DNA of 64,000 nt from Candidatus Aquiluna sp. XM-24bin5 (GCA_003149555.1 QCWE01000001.1:274546-338545); one strand, 5' to 3'. Counted from the first letter of the stretch, positions 1 to 9,510 are shown. Translations and numbers: made by a program. The notes: generated by a model from the letters alone, not told the origin.

Positions 1-631
1 CCAGCTCAGAAGCCAGATCGCTATCGATTCAGAGGCCGGTCCGACCGAAATTCTGGTGATCGCTGACGAGACCGCAAACCCAGCTTTTGTTGCGGCCGAC
101 CTGATCTCTCAGGCTGAGCACGACGAAAATGCGGCCAGTGTCCTATTGACAACCTCACAAGAACTCCTAGATGCCGTTCAGCAAGAGCTGAAAATCCAGT
201 CTCCGGAAACGGCAAACAAAGAGCGTGTCATGAAAGCCCTGGCCGGCCACCAATCAGCAGCGGTGTTGGTAAGTGACCTGGATCAGGCTGTCGCCATTGC
301 CAACGAGTACGCCACCGAACACTTAGAGATACAGACTGCGGACGCTAGGGCGCTTGCCAGCCGAATCACAAATGCAGGGGCCATTTTCCTTGGCAATCAC
401 ACTCCCGTGAGCCTGGGTGACTATTTAGCGGGCTCCAATCACGTCCTGCCCACGGGAGAGCAGGCAAAGTTCTCTTCTGGCCTGTCGGTTATGAGCTTTC
501 TTAGAAGCCAGCAGGTAATTAGCTACTCCAAAGAGGCTCTTCAGGAAGTTGAGACCCAGTTGAAGGTTTTTGCTGAGGCGGAGGGCCTACCAGCCCACTC
601 CGATGCTGTTCAGATTAGGTTTGTCGACTAA
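1..631 (+). CDS. hisD: Histidinol dehydrogenase, 3' part (truncated by window edge)
   Basis: HisD oxidises L-histidinol to L-histidine in two NAD-dependent steps, the last reactions of histidine synthesis. The reading frame is open from base 2, so the true start lies outside the window. Visible family motifs are [15 protein letters not shown] at the very beginning, the catalytic Glu-His in ATEHLEI and the [16 protein letters not shown] block. About 209 C-terminal residues are present and the end looks intact. The stop codon overlaps the nrdR start by one base (TAATG), which suggests translational coupling. No other his genes are visible in the window. Confidence 0.95.
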   Translation, partial: QLRSQIAIDSEAGPTEILVIADETANPAFVAADLISQAEHDENAASVLLTTSQELLDAVQQELKIQSPETANKERVMKALAGHQSAAVLVSDLDQAVAIANEYATEHLEIQTADARALASRITNAGAIFLGNHTPVSLGDYLAGSNHVLPTGEQAKFSSGLSVMSFLRSQQVISYSKEALQEVETQLKVFAEAEGLPAHSDAVQIRFVD

Positions 632-1071
632 TGCACTGTCCATTTTGTCGCCACGCTGACTCTCGAGTCATTGATTCGAGAACCTCTGACGACGGGTCTG
701 CTATTCGCAGGCGTAGGCAGTGCCCAGAGTGCCAAAAGCGTTTCACCACCATAGAGACAGCCAGCCTCATGGTCACCAAGCGCTCTGGGGTCACAGAGCC
801 ATTCTCCCGAGACAAGATCATCTCTGGAGTCAGAAAGGCGTGCCAAGGTCGCCCAGTAACAGATGCAGACCTGGCCCTGCTCGCGCAGCAGGTTGAGGAG
901 ACTTTGCGAGCTACTGGAGCTGCAAGCATAGAAGCGCAGGACATCGGCCTAGCCATTCTGGATCCCCTTCGAAACCTCGATCACGTTGCCTACATGAGAT
1001 TTGCCAGCGTCTATCAAGCTTGGGACAGCCTTGAGGACTTTCAGGCCGCGATTGAGGATCTAAACAGCTGA
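631..1071 (+). CDS. nrdR: Transcriptional repressor NrdR
   Basis: NrdR is the nucleotide-sensing repressor of ribonucleotide reductase genes. The 146 residues match the family size. An N-terminal zinc ribbon uses C3, C6, C31 and C34 (CPFC and CPEC), followed by an ATP-cone domain from about residue 45 to 135, with the [14 protein letters not shown] segment at its start. The ATG overlaps the hisD stop and the stop overlaps the pyrD start, so hisD-nrdR-pyrD reads as one transcript. No nrd structural gene or NrdR box lies in the window, so its targets are elsewhere. Confidence 0.96.
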   Translation: MHCPFCRHADSRVIDSRTSDDGSAIRRRRQCPECQKRFTTIETASLMVTKRSGVTEPFSRDKIISGVRKACQGRPVTDADLALLAQQVEETLRATGAASIEAQDIGLAILDPLRNLDHVAYMRFASVYQAWDSLEDFQAAIEDLNS

Positions 1072-2048
1072 TGTATCGGCTTTTATTCACTGTTTTTCTG
1101 CGAAGGCTCGACCCTGAGTTTGCGCATCACCTTGGCGCTTTTGTGCTGCGTTTGATGTTTGCGCTCAGGATAATTCGTCCGACTCAGAATGGTTCCGTGG
1201 AGGTAGCTGGGCTGAGATTTTCAAATCGCGTTGGCATGGCGGCTGGCTTTGACAAGGACGCCAAGCTGGTCAGAGAGCTGCATGCCCTGGGCTTTGGGCA
1301 TGTCGAGATAGGGACCGTGACCGCGCAGGCCCAGCCTGGAAACCCAAAACCGAGGCTGTTCCGAATACCAAGTAGTCGAGCTTTGATTAACCGCATGGGC
1401 TTTAACAATGAGGGTGCGGATGTCGTTGCAGAGAGGCTCAGCAAGCTTCGCGCCTCCGGAGCGCCTCTGCCCGTTATTGGTGTAAACATTGGCAAGACGA
1501 AGGTTGTAGAGCTTGAGGATGCGGCAGGTGACTACCGCTACAGTGCCAAGAGGCTCGCCCCAGTAGCGGACTACCTCGCAGTGAATGTCTCCAGCCCCAA
1601 CACTCCCGGCCTCAGAGACCTTCAGCAGATAGCTTCGCTAAGACCCATCCTCTCGGCCGTTATCGAGGAAAGCCTTGGCAAGCCAGTGTTTGTGAAGATT
1701 GCACCTGATGTCTCGGACGAGGACGCAATCGAGATTGCTCAACTAGCAAGTGAGCTGAAGCTTGCTGGTGTCATTGCCACCAACACCACAGTTTCTCGTG
1801 CTGCCGTATCCGGGGAGGTGGCGAATCAGGCCGGGGGACTGAGTGGACCGGTTTTGGCCGAGCGATCCAAGGAGCTCCTCGCCCTTCTAAGTCGGAAGTT
1901 CCCTGAAATGGTAATCATCTCCGTGGGCGGTATTGAGACCGCGGAGGATGTGCGCGAAAGGCTCGAGCTAGGCGCCGACCTGGTTCAGGGCTACACCGGC
2001 TTTGTCTACTTCGGCCCCTTTTGGCCTAGGCAGCTTACGCGGGCCTAG
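1071..2048 (+). CDS. pyrD: Dihydroorotate dehydrogenase (quinone), class 2
   Basis: PyrD oxidises dihydroorotate to orotate in pyrimidine synthesis and passes electrons through FMN to membrane quinone. The 325 residues include the class 2 N-terminal helical segment (about 1-40) that associates with the membrane. FMN and substrate motifs are AGFDKDAKLV near residue 58, RMGFNN near 108 and NVSSPNTPGLR near 172-182, the last holding the catalytic Ser of class 2 enzymes. The C-terminus GYTGFVYFGP is also typical. The 3' end overlaps the convergent aldo/keto reductase gene by 14 nt. Confidence 0.95.
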   Translation: MYRLLFTVFLRRLDPEFAHHLGAFVLRLMFALRIIRPTQNGSVEVAGLRFSNRVGMAAGFDKDAKLVRELHALGFGHVEIGTVTAQAQPGNPKPRLFRIPSSRALINRMGFNNEGADVVAERLSKLRASGAPLPVIGVNIGKTKVVELEDAAGDYRYSAKRLAPVADYLAVNVSSPNTPGLRDLQQIASLRPILSAVIEESLGKPVFVKIAPDVSDEDAIEIAQLASELKLAGVIATNTTVSRAAVSGEVANQAGGLSGPVLAERSKELLALLSRKFPEMVIISVGGIETAEDVRERLELGADLVQGYTGFVYFGPFWPRQLTRA

Positions 2049-3036
2049 TTTCTGGGCTGATCGTTAGGTCTGGATCGGTCACAATCGAGTCGCCGAGAAC
2101 CTCGTCAACCTTTTTCATGATTTCTCTCGGAATCTCAACTCCTGCGGCTGCAACGTTGCTGGAAATCTGTTCTGGCCTTGAGGCGCCCACAATAGCGGCC
2201 GAGACGTTCTGATTCTGGAGTACCCAGGCGATTGCGAACTGAGCCATGTCGAGCCCAATCTCCTTGGCTAGCGGCACCAAGTTTTGAACCTTTGTGAGGA
2301 TCTCGTCAGTCATGAACTTTTGAATGAACTGGCCGACCTCCTCGTTGGCTGCCCTGGAACCTGCAGGCGCTGGTTTGCCTGGTAGGTACTTTCCGCTGAG
2401 AACACCCTGTGCCATTGGCGACCAAACGATCTGGCCAAGACCGAGCTTTTCAGAGGTTGGGACGACCTTCTTTTCAATGACCCGCCACAACATTGAATAC
2501 TGAGGCTGGTTTGAGATGAGCCGAATACCTAGGTCAGTTGCAAGTTTGTGGCCCTCGCGGATTTGCTCGGCCGTCCACTCGGAGACTCCGATGTACATGA
2601 CCTTCCCCTGGTGAACCAGGTCGGCGAAAGCCTGCATGGTCTCCTCAAGCGGCGTCTCGTAGTCAAACCGGTGGGCTTGGTAAAGCTCTACATAGTCAGT
2701 TTGCAGTCTTTTGAGAGAGCCGTGCAGCGACTCAAAGATGTGCTTGCGAGATAGCCCCACATCATTAGGTCCTTTTTCTGCCACGGGCCAGTAGACCTTG
2801 GTGAAAATTTCGATGCCCTCGCGGCGCTGACCTTTGAGGGCATTGCCCAGAACTACCTCAGCCGCCTGGTTGGCATAAGCATCTGCGGTGTCGTAGGTGG
2901 TGATTCCCGCGTCCAGTGCCGCATGGACCGTCTTTACCGCCTGGTCGTCGTTGACCTGGGAGGCGTGGGTAAGCCAGTTGCCGTAAATGATTTCGGATAC
3001 CTTGAGACCCGAATTTCCTAGATACCTAAATTCCAT
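2035..3036 (-). CDS. Aldo/keto reductase (Kv-beta-like family)
   Basis: This is an NADPH-dependent oxidoreductase with a predicted TIM barrel; the physiological substrate cannot be told from sequence. The 333 residues carry the family N-terminus RYLGNSGLKVSEIIYGNW. The catalytic set is Asp and Tyr in DTADAYAN (about 49-56), Lys in IEIFTKVYW, and His in ELYQAHRFD. The C-terminal NADP-binding region includes AAIVGASRPEQ. The start is supported by an AAGGAG Shine-Dalgarno 7 nt upstream. It lies 22 nt downstream of the DUF3043 gene and is probably co-transcribed with it. Confidence 0.9.
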   Translation of the reverse strand: MEFRYLGNSGLKVSEIIYGNWLTHASQVNDDQAVKTVHAALDAGITTYDTADAYANQAAEVVLGNALKGQRREGIEIFTKVYWPVAEKGPNDVGLSRKHIFESLHGSLKRLQTDYVELYQAHRFDYETPLEETMQAFADLVHQGKVMYIGVSEWTAEQIREGHKLATDLGIRLISNQPQYSMLWRVIEKKVVPTSEKLGLGQIVWSPMAQGVLSGKYLPGKPAPAGSRAANEEVGQFIQKFMTDEILTKVQNLVPLAKEIGLDMAQFAIAWVLQNQNVSAAIVGASRPEQISSNVAAAGVEIPREIMKKVDEVLGDSIVTDPDLTISPETRPA

Positions 3037-3058
3037 TCTTTCTCCTTCGATCGAATCT

Positions 3059-3601
3059 CTAAACGTCTAGTTTTTGAAATCTTGCTACCTGAGGCTTTGG
3101 GATCCTCAGGGCACGCATTTGGATGGATCTCATTGCTGCGTACCAGGCAATGCCGCCCTCCAACTTGTCCTCACCAAACTTTCTTGCAACCTTCTTCTTG
3201 GCAGCACGTCCAACAAAGGTCGCGTCGATGGCAACAATTGCAAAAAGCCCCCACATTCCAAAGAGGGCGATTACCTGCAGGGCGAAAGAGTCGATGAAGG
3301 TGAGTAGTACAACCGCAAATAGCATTGGGAGCACAAGCTCTCCAGCGGTGAAGCGTGCGTCAACAACGTCTCTGGCGAATCTGCGCTGGGGTCCCTTGTC
3401 TCTGAGGGTCAAGTAGCGCTCATCACCGGCCATCATGCCCTCGCGAGCTCGCTGGCGCTCAACGCGGAGCTTCTCCTTGTCAGCCTGCCTCGCCTCCTTG
3501 CTGCGGTCTCCGACTAGCGGCTTCTTCCGCATTTGCTCCTGTTGTTTGCGAGGGGGTGTTGGGCGTCCCTTGCCCTTTTTCTCACTGGCTTCTTCAGACA
3601 T
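3059..3601 (-). CDS. DUF3043 family membrane protein
   Basis: This is a conserved actinobacterial protein of unknown function, 180 residues from the ATG at 3601. That ATG is preferred over the in-frame GTG two codons upstream because GAAAGG lies 5 nt before it. The first 70 residues are extremely basic and polar (GKGRPTPPRKQQEQMRKKP) and probably cytoplasmic. Two hydrophobic segments follow around residues 88-135 (ELVLPMLFAVVLLTFIDSF and ALFGMWGLFAIVAIDATFV), then a basic C-terminal tail. The layout suggests a small inner-membrane protein that may contact nucleic acid or acidic phospholipid; this is inference. Confidence 0.8.
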   Translation of the reverse strand: MSEEASEKKGKGRPTPPRKQQEQMRKKPLVGDRSKEARQADKEKLRVERQRAREGMMAGDERYLTLRDKGPQRRFARDVVDARFTAGELVLPMLFAVVLLTFIDSFALQVIALFGMWGLFAIVAIDATFVGRAAKKKVARKFGEDKLEGGIAWYAAMRSIQMRALRIPKPQVARFQKLDV

Positions 3602-3624
3602 CTGCACCTTTCAGAGTGTGCCAC

Positions 3625-3636
3625 TAGATTACTGGC
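3625..3636 (+). promoter_or_regulatory. Leaderless promoter of the M20 dipeptidase gene
   Basis: A TAGATT hexamer at 3625-3630 is followed by six bases and then the ATG at 3637. There is no Shine-Dalgarno. This places the expected transcription start at or next to the start codon. Confidence 0.65.
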
Positions 3637-5040
3637 ATGTCATTTGCTGAGATTTCCAAAGACAAGTCAATCATCGATAGCTCAAAAGAATTTGTTGACA
3701 GCCATTTTGAGCAGGCCATAGAGGACCTGAAGGGGCTAGTGAGGATCCCGGGCATTGCTTGGCCCTCATTTGATCCGGAGGAGCTTGCAAGGTCGGCCAA
3801 GGCTGTAAAGGCAGAGCTAGAGAGCTTAGGCTTCTTCGACTTTGTCGAGATTAGAAATGCTGCAAAACCAGATGGCACACCCGGAGCACCTGCGGTTCTG
3901 GCTCGGAGGGCAGGTGCGGCCGACGCTCCTCACGTTCTTCTCTATGCGCATCACGATGTCCAACCTCCGGGAAAGTCGGAGCTTTGGAACACCGATCCCT
4001 TTGAGGCGACCCAGGTGGGGGAGAGGCTCTATGGACGCGGAGCCTCGGATGACAAGGCAGGCATCATCACCCATGTCTATGCCCTGAAGGCCCTTGCCAC
4101 CCTTGCGGGGGATCTCCGACTTGGTGTCACGGTGTTTATTGAGGGAGAGGAAGAAGCGGGCTCAGAGTCTTTTTTGAACTTTCTTCAGGAGAACCAGTCT
4201 GAGTTGGCATCAGATCTCATAGTTGTTGCAGACAGTGGAAACTGGAGCACCGAGGTTCCCGCGCTTACAGCAAGTCTTAGGGGAGTCGTGTCGCAAACCC
4301 TGACGGTCAAGACCCTCGACCATGCCCTGCACTCTGGCATGTATGGAGGACCCGTGCCGGACGCTATGACCGCGATGATCAAGCTCCTAGCCACTCTCAC
4401 AGACGATGCGGGCGATGTAGCCATCAAGGGACTGGTCTCGGATGAAACGAATGGTCCTGATGTATCGCTAGAACAATTGCGGGAGGAGTCCGGTTTATTG
4501 CCTGGGGTTGACCGCATGGGAACGAAGTCGATCACCCAGCAAATTTGGGGCGAGCCCGCGGTCACAATCATCGGTCTAGATACGCCTAGCGTTGCAGTCT
4601 CTTCCAACACAGCACTTCCGGAGGTGACGGCAAGGGTGTCGCTGAGACTCGCCCCCAGCCAAAACCCAATTGAGGGCCTTGAGCTGCTCAAGAAGCACCT
4701 CCTGGATCATGCACCCTTTGGCGCCGAAATCAGCTTTGGACCTCACGAGATGGGCCCCGGCTATTTCGCCAAGCAGGGCTGGGCCTCAAAGCTAGGACAT
4801 GAGGTTTTGAGCGATGTCTGGCCTCAGCAGAGCGTCGACATCGGAGTTGGGGGATCGATTCCATTCATCTCTCACTTCGCCGAGCTCTTTCCTGACGCCC
4901 AGATTCTGGTGACCGGGGTAGAGGAGCCAGACTCTCGTGCTCACAGCCCGAACGAGTCGCAGCATCTACCAACTCTGAAGCGCGCAATTACAGCCGAGGC
5001 TGCGCTGCTGCTGCATGGGAACAAGATGCAGAGAAAGTAG
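3637..5040 (+). CDS. M20 family metallopeptidase (dipeptidase)
   Basis: This is a predicted cytoplasmic zinc exopeptidase hydrolysing dipeptides or short peptides (ArgE/DapE/CNDP-like group). Of its 467 residues, metal-ligand motifs are YAHHDVQPPG (about 104-112), YGRGASDDKAG (132-142, bridging Asp) and EGEEEAGSE (169-177, catalytic Glu). A dimerisation domain follows from about 215, containing the conserved HALHSGMYGG. The final RAHSPNE motif supplies a late His ligand. It is divergently transcribed from the DUF3043 gene across only 35 nt. The exact peptide substrate cannot be called. Confidence 0.92.
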   Translation: MSFAEISKDKSIIDSSKEFVDSHFEQAIEDLKGLVRIPGIAWPSFDPEELARSAKAVKAELESLGFFDFVEIRNAAKPDGTPGAPAVLARRAGAADAPHVLLYAHHDVQPPGKSELWNTDPFEATQVGERLYGRGASDDKAGIITHVYALKALATLAGDLRLGVTVFIEGEEEAGSESFLNFLQENQSELASDLIVVADSGNWSTEVPALTASLRGVVSQTLTVKTLDHALHSGMYGGPVPDAMTAMIKLLATLTDDAGDVAIKGLVSDETNGPDVSLEQLREESGLLPGVDRMGTKSITQQIWGEPAVTIIGLDTPSVAVSSNTALPEVTARVSLRLAPSQNPIEGLELLKKHLLDHAPFGAEISFGPHEMGPGYFAKQGWASKLGHEVLSDVWPQQSVDIGVGGSIPFISHFAELFPDAQILVTGVEEPDSRAHSPNESQHLPTLKRAITAEAALLLHGNKMQRK

Positions 5041-5066
5041 TTAAACTTGGGTATCGGAGGAAATCA

Positions 5067-5408
5067 ATGTCAGACGTTATGACCCATGGAGTGAAGCTCA
5101 CCGACACCGCGGTAGGGAAGGTAAAAGCCCTACTCGAGGCAGAGGGACGAGACGACCTTAGGCTTCGCGTTGCCGTTCAGCCTGGCGGTTGCTCCGGACT
5201 TATCTATCAACTCTTTTTTGATGAGCTGCTAGAAGAAGAGGATGCGGTCGTAGATTTTTCAGGTGTAGAGGTGGTCGTGGACATGATGAGCGTGCCCTAT
5301 CTCGATGGTGCCGAGATTGATTTTGAGGACACCATCCAAAAACAGGGCTTCACAATTGACAACCCAAATGCCTCGGGATCCTGCGCTTGCGGAGATTCCT
5401 TCTCCTAA
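5067..5408 (+). CDS. erpA: Iron-sulfur cluster insertion protein (HesB/IscA/ErpA family)
   Basis: This A-type carrier receives Fe-S clusters and delivers them to target proteins. Its 113 residues hold the three invariant cysteines: C42 in GGCSG and C106 and C108 in the C-terminal SGSCACGDSF. The start is fixed by a GGAGG Shine-Dalgarno at 5056-5060. A TAAACT hexamer at 5042-5047 is a plausible -10 for a short leader. It sits just upstream of ctaC, as often seen in actinobacteria, and works with the suf genes at 41-45 kb. Calling it erpA rather than iscA is by convention. Confidence 0.93.
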   Translation: MSDVMTHGVKLTDTAVGKVKALLEAEGRDDLRLRVAVQPGGCSGLIYQLFFDELLEEEDAVVDFSGVEVVVDMMSVPYLDGAEIDFEDTIQKQGFTIDNPNASGSCACGDSFS

Positions 5409-5486
5409 ACCCCTCTAAATGGCCACCCTGGGGTGAAAGTTCGGGGTAAACTTATGGCTATCCGAGCGATTTTGAGGGGTATTTCT

Positions 5487-6341
5487 TTGACCAAGAAGCG
5501 TGGCCGCCTGGGATTTGCAGCTCTCAGCAGCGTTTTGTTGCTGGTGTTGAGCGGTTGCTCTCCTGAGCTTCAGCGAGGGTTCCTACCAGATGCCAGTGGC
5601 GTCACCAACCACACAGATCGAATCATTGGCCTTTGGACCACCTCGTGGATCGTACTTCTTGCTGTGGGAGCTCTAGCATGGGGCCTCATGGCCTGGGCAC
5701 TTATTGCCTACCGCCGCAAAAAGGGTGAGACCGGGCTTCCTCCTCAGCTGCGTTACAACATGCCAATTGAGGCGCTCTTCACCGCCGTTCCTCTGATTTT
5801 GGTACTTGGCTTCTTCGCATTCACCGCTCGTGACACTGCCGCCATCGAGGCAAAGATTGAAAACCCGGACGTTCACATACACGTCATTGCAAAGCAGTGG
5901 AGCTGGGACTTTAACTACGTGGATGAGAACGTCTACGAATCAGGCATCCAAGCTCAGTTCACAGGCAGCGAAGAGAATGTGATGGAGACTTTGCCGACCC
6001 TCTATCTTCCAGTTGGGAAGAGTGTTCAGATTGATCTGTCATCGCGCGATGTCATTCACAGCTTTTGGGTAGTCGAGTTCCTCTACAAGAAGGACATGTT
6101 CCCGGGCCAGCAAAACGAGATGTATTTCACTCCGCTGCAAGAGGGAACCTACGTGGGCAAGTGTGCTGAGCTCTGCGGCGAGTACCACTCCATGATGCTT
6201 TTCAACGTAAAGGTCGTTTCTCAGGCTGAATACGACAGGCAAATGGCGGCACTTGCGGCCAAGGGCAACGTCGGACAGCTCTCGACGGACTACGACAGAA
6301 ATCAGAACCTTCCCGGTGGCAATCCAGAGATTAGGGGCTAA
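5487..6341 (+). CDS. ctaC: Cytochrome c oxidase subunit II (lipoprotein)
   Basis: Subunit II carries the CuA centre that takes electrons from cytochrome cc into the aa3 oxidase. I chose the TTG at 5487 (284 residues): GAGGGG lies 7 nt upstream, and the open frame further upstream runs over a likely -10 (TAAACT, 5448-5453). A signal peptide ends in lipobox LSGC, so C24 would be lipidated. Two membrane segments follow (about 55-80 and 100-120). The cupredoxin domain has the aromatic [17 protein letters not shown] and CuA ligands C226, C230 and H234 in CAELCGEYH. It overlaps ctaD by one base. Confidence 0.93.
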   Translation: MTKKRGRLGFAALSSVLLLVLSGCSPELQRGFLPDASGVTNHTDRIIGLWTTSWIVLLAVGALAWGLMAWALIAYRRKKGETGLPPQLRYNMPIEALFTAVPLILVLGFFAFTARDTAAIEAKIENPDVHIHVIAKQWSWDFNYVDENVYESGIQAQFTGSEENVMETLPTLYLPVGKSVQIDLSSRDVIHSFWVVEFLYKKDMFPGQQNEMYFTPLQEGTYVGKCAELCGEYHSMMLFNVKVVSQAEYDRQMAALAAKGNVGQLSTDYDRNQNLPGGNPEIRG

Positions 6342-8035
6342 TGATGGCGACATTTACTGAATCAAGAACTTCTAACCCTTCTTCGTTCACGCCGAAGCGC
6401 TCCAAGGGTCAGGTTCTCGTTGACTGGCTGACCACTACCGACCACAAGAAAATCGGTTACCTCTACCTCATTACAAGCTTTATTTACTTCCTAATTGCAG
6501 GTGTGATGGCGCTGGTCATCAGGGCTCAGCTAGCGCTGCCGGGTCTCGACATCGTTGCGACCAAGGAGCAGTACAACCAGTTGTTCACCATGCACGGCAC
6601 GATCATGCTGTTGATGTTCGCAACGCCATTGTTTGCAGGGTTTGCCAACGTACTCATGCCGGTTCAGATCGGCGCGCCGGACGTGGCTTTCCCGAGACTG
6701 AACGCAATTGCCTACTGGTTCTTTAGCTTCGGCTCCTTCATCGCAGTTGCTGGCTTCTTCACGCCTCAAGGCGCTGCCTCGTTTGGCTGGTTCGCTTATG
6801 CACCGCTTTCTAACACGACGTTCTCACCGGGTATCGGTGGGGATCTGTGGGTATTTGGGCTTGCCCTCAGCGGCTTTGGAACAATCTTGGGTGGCGTGAA
6901 CTTCATAACCACCATCATCACAATGCGTGCTCCCGGTATGACGATGTGGCGCATGCCCATCTTCACCTGGAACACGATGGTGACCTCCATCCTGATCATC
7001 ATGTGCTTCCCACCGCTTGCAGCTGCGCTATTTGCTCTGGGAGCAGACAGAAGGTTTGGGGCGCATATCTTTGACCCTGAAAACGGGGGAGCGATGCTGT
7101 GGCAGCACCTCTTCTGGTTCTTCGGTCACCCAGAGGTTTACATCATTGCTCTGCCATTCTTTGGAATTGTCTCCGAGATCTTCCCGGTCTTCTCCCGTAA
7201 GCCAATCTTCGGTTACAAGACTCTGGTCTACGCAACCATCGCCATTGCGGCTCTTTCCATGACCGTGTGGGCTCACCACATGTACGTCACCGGACAGGTT
7301 CTGCTGCCATTCTTCGCTTTCACAACCATGCTTATTGCGGTGCCAACAGGAGTGAAGATATTCAACTGGATCGGAACGATGTGGCGAGGGTCGGTGACCT
7401 TCGAAACGCCGATGCTATGGAGCTTGGGCTTCCTCGTGAGCTTTGTATTTGGTGGTCTGACCGGCGTGATCTTGGCCTCGCCAGCTCTCGACTTCCACCT
7501 CTCTGACTCCTACTTCGTCGTTGCACACTTCCACTATGTTGTCTTTGGAACAGTGGTGTTTGCGATGTTTGCAGGCTTTTACTTCTGGTGGCCAAAGTTC
7601 ACTGGAAAGATGCTGAACGAGAGGCTTGGAAAGATTCACTTCTGGATTCTTTTCATCGGCTTCCACACCACCTTCTTGGTGCAGCACTGGCTCGGAGTGC
7701 TAGGTATGCCTCGTCGCTACGCCACCTACCTACCTGAGGATGGCTTTACGGAGATGAACCTGCTTTCCAGCGCCGGCGCTGCCATTCTGGCCCTGTCCAT
7801 GGTTCCGTTCCTGTGGAACGTCTGGATCACCTACCGAAATGGTGTGAAGGTTGAGCTAAAGGACCCATGGGGCTATGGAAGGTCTCTGGAGTGGGCAACC
7901 GAGTCGCCTATCCCAAGGCACAACTTCCACTCGATTCCTAGGATTCGCTCCGAGTCGCCTGCATTTGACATGAACTACCCAGAGTATGCCGCTCCTGAGG
8001 CGAAAGAGGCATACGTGAAGGAAGGTCGCATCTAA
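6341..8035 (+). CDS. ctaD: Cytochrome c oxidase subunit I
   Basis: This is the catalytic subunit of the aa3-type oxidase, binding heme a, heme a3 and CuB and pumping protons. Its 564 residues show twelve membrane spans. Signature pieces are [10 protein letters not shown] (heme a ligand His), [10 protein letters not shown] (CuB His plus crosslinked Tyr), [10 protein letters not shown] (CuB His pair) and [13 protein letters not shown] (heme a3 and heme a His ligands). An ATG-ATG pair at 6341 and 6344 leaves the exact first codon open. It is coupled to ctaC and to ctaF by one-base overlaps. Confidence 0.97.
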   Translation: MMATFTESRTSNPSSFTPKRSKGQVLVDWLTTTDHKKIGYLYLITSFIYFLIAGVMALVIRAQLALPGLDIVATKEQYNQLFTMHGTIMLLMFATPLFAGFANVLMPVQIGAPDVAFPRLNAIAYWFFSFGSFIAVAGFFTPQGAASFGWFAYAPLSNTTFSPGIGGDLWVFGLALSGFGTILGGVNFITTIITMRAPGMTMWRMPIFTWNTMVTSILIIMCFPPLAAALFALGADRRFGAHIFDPENGGAMLWQHLFWFFGHPEVYIIALPFFGIVSEIFPVFSRKPIFGYKTLVYATIAIAALSMTVWAHHMYVTGQVLLPFFAFTTMLIAVPTGVKIFNWIGTMWRGSVTFETPMLWSLGFLVSFVFGGLTGVILASPALDFHLSDSYFVVAHFHYVVFGTVVFAMFAGFYFWWPKFTGKMLNERLGKIHFWILFIGFHTTFLVQHWLGVLGMPRRYATYLPEDGFTEMNLLSSAGAAILALSMVPFLWNVWITYRNGVKVELKDPWGYGRSLEWATESPIPRHNFHSIPRIRSESPAFDMNYPEYAAPEAKEAYVKEGRI

Positions 8036-8448
8036 TGCGCTCCAACATAATCATCCTGTTGGTGATGGCGGCCTACTTCACCGTTGCAGACATTGCCTAC
8101 GCGATCTGGACCTATCTAGACACTGGTGCCGTTGAGCCAATTGGGACGGCAGCAATTGGCCTCTTGGTTGTTCTCTCAATCTTCATCGCCTTCTACCTCT
8201 ACAGCGGCATGCGTAGAACCGCCACGCTTCCAGAGGACAACCTAGATGGTGAAATCGAGGAGGGTGCAGGAGAGGTTGGCTTCTTCTCACCCTGGAGCTG
8301 GTGGCCACTATTCCTCGGCGCCTCCAGCGGTTTAGCCTTTGCGGCGCTTGCAGTTGGCTGGTGGCTGTTCTTTATTGCGGTTCCATTTGCCGTTGTTGCA
8401 GTAGTCGGTTTTGTTTTCGAATACGACCGCTTCGCACACGCACACTAG
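8035..8448 (+). CDS. ctaF: Cytochrome c oxidase subunit IV (actinobacterial type)
   Basis: This is an accessory membrane subunit of the actinobacterial aa3 oxidase in the bc1-aa3 supercomplex. It has 137 residues with four hydrophobic segments (about 3-25, 38-58, 88-107 and 110-130) and an acidic loop around 62-80 (LPEDNLDGEIEEGAGE). It carries no cofactor ligands and is assigned mainly on size, topology and its position after ctaD, overlapping that gene by one base. The 80 nt between its stop and ssrA contain short inverted repeats but no strong terminator. Confidence 0.9.
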   Translation: MRSNIIILLVMAAYFTVADIAYAIWTYLDTGAVEPIGTAAIGLLVVLSIFIAFYLYSGMRRTATLPEDNLDGEIEEGAGEVGFFSPWSWWPLFLGASSGLAFAALAVGWWLFFIAVPFAVVAVVGFVFEYDRFAHAH

Positions 8449-8527
8449 GAAATCCCAGCAGCCTTCCACCCTTTGGTGTTATCCTTTTCTGCTGCCCGAA
8501 AGGGTTTGAAGATAAACAACTAAACAT

Positions 8528-8896
8528 GGGGATGATCGGTTTCGACACTGTAATGATGAGTGAAAGAAGCGGGTCGAGGATGCACAGTTATCTCGTAAAC
8601 GCTCTGTGCAAAACTATAGGTGCCAATACAAAGCGCGCCGACTTCGCCCTAGCTGCATAAGCTAGCCCCGAAGTCCGTTTGCCTAGGTTTGATTTCGACC
8701 TAGATCCAAGCGTCATTTAGAAATCTTGCTAATTGGGTGCGTCAAAGGCCTAGTTGGGACTTTTTACTTTGACTGGGCTGGTCGGCGTAGTCGCCTCCGA
8801 CAAATTCCGCAGCCAAGTAGAACGCCTCTGGAGGCTACACCCGTAGAAGAGTCATGAACGCTGCAGTGGACCCGGGTTCGATTCCCGGCATCTCCA
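8528..8896 (+). ncRNA. ssrA: Transfer-messenger RNA (tmRNA)
   Basis: tmRNA rescues stalled ribosomes with SmpB and tags the unfinished protein for proteolysis. The 5' end GGGGATG (8528-8534) pairs with the 3' CATCTCC (8889-8895) to form the tRNA-like acceptor stem, with A8896 as discriminator. The T-arm sequence GGGTTCGATTCCC lies just before. The tag frame runs 8622-8660, begins with the resume codon GCC and encodes ANTKRADFALAA followed by TAA, a typical actinobacterial tag ending in ALAA. The 3' CCA is not encoded (CAA follows A8896), so it must be added. Confidence 0.96.
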
Positions 8897-8906
8897 CAAC
8901 GCATAG

Positions 8907-8933
8907 AGCCAGCCATTTATTGGCTGGCTTTTT
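8907..8933 (+). terminator. Rho-independent terminator of ssrA
   Basis: A perfect 9-bp stem, AGCCAGCCA (8907-8915) with TGGCTGGCT (8921-8929), encloses a 5-nt loop and runs into TTTTT. It starts 10 nt after the tmRNA discriminator base. Confidence 0.9.
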
Positions 8934-8942
8934 GCTTTCCGT

Positions 8943-8955
8943 TATCCTGAGCAAT
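8943..8955 (+). promoter_or_regulatory. Leaderless promoter of the GNAT gene
   Basis: TATCCT at 8943-8948 lies 7 nt before the ATG at 8956, directly behind the ssrA terminator. No Shine-Dalgarno is present. No clear -35 element is seen. Confidence 0.55.
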
Positions 8956-9510
8956 ATGGTGACCATTCGACGACTTTCTGAGCCTGAGACAGAGAAGTTC
9001 CTAGTCTTCATGGACGGTCCCGCGTTCACGTCTCAACCACAATGGCAGGGTTGCTACTGCCAGGAATACCTCAATACCAAAGCGGAGAATGAGTCTGCAT
9101 CGCCTGAATCAAACCGTCAGCTTGCATGCGAACGGATCGCAACTGGTGTCATGCAGGGGTATCTAGCGTTCGAACAGCGCGACGGAGAAGAGATTGCTGT
9201 GGGGTGGATGGCCGCAAATAGCCACAATAACTTCAGGCTGCTTCCTCCAACTACAGAAGACATCGCCACAATTATCTGCTTCTCCGTGGAAGCGGAGAGT
9301 CAAGGAAAAGGGATAGCAACGAGGCTGTTGGAGTTTGCGATTGCCGATTTGCCTGAGCAGGGTTTTAGCAAGGTTCAGGCTGCCCCGCTTGCAAATGGTG
9401 AGTTTGCAAAGTGGGGCTATCGTGGCCCCCTGTCGCTCTATAAAAAGTTTGGCTTTACAGAGGGGCCAATGCTGGATGACCAGCACGTGCTGGTAACAAG
9501 GGAGTTATAG
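8956..9510 (+). CDS. GNAT family N-acetyltransferase
   Basis: This is a predicted acetyl-CoA-dependent N-acyltransferase; the acceptor is unknown. From the ATG at 8956 it has 184 residues; the longer open frame upstream runs through ssrA and is not coding. The GNAT core is clear: a beta4 strand (IATIICFSVEAE), the acetyl-CoA pyrophosphate loop SQGKGIATRLL (about 113-123), and a late LYKKFGFTEGP motif. The first 70 residues include two Cys close together (GCYCQEYL). It is a stand-alone gene between two terminators, next to a classical integration site (ssrA), and may be a later arrival. Confidence 0.85.
   Translation: MVTIRRLSEPETEKFLVFMDGPAFTSQPQWQGCYCQEYLNTKAENESASPESNRQLACERIATGVMQGYLAFEQRDGEEIAVGWMAANSHNNFRLLPPTTEDIATIICFSVEAESQGKGIATRLLEFAIADLPEQGFSKVQAAPLANGEFAKWGYRGPLSLYKKFGFTEGPMLDDQHVLVTREL

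Noticed and set aside
8449..8527. Terminator after ctaF
   Set aside because: CAGCAG/CTGCTG and CACC/GGTG repeats are present, but the loops are too long or stems too short, and no good T-run follows.
8301..8660. Open frame ending in the tmRNA tag
   Set aside because: It joins ctaF sequence out of frame to the ssrA tag; only the 8622-8660 tag part is translated, on tmRNA.
8854..8955. N-terminal extension of the GNAT frame
   Set aside because: It is formed by the tmRNA 3' end and its terminator, so the protein starts at 8956.
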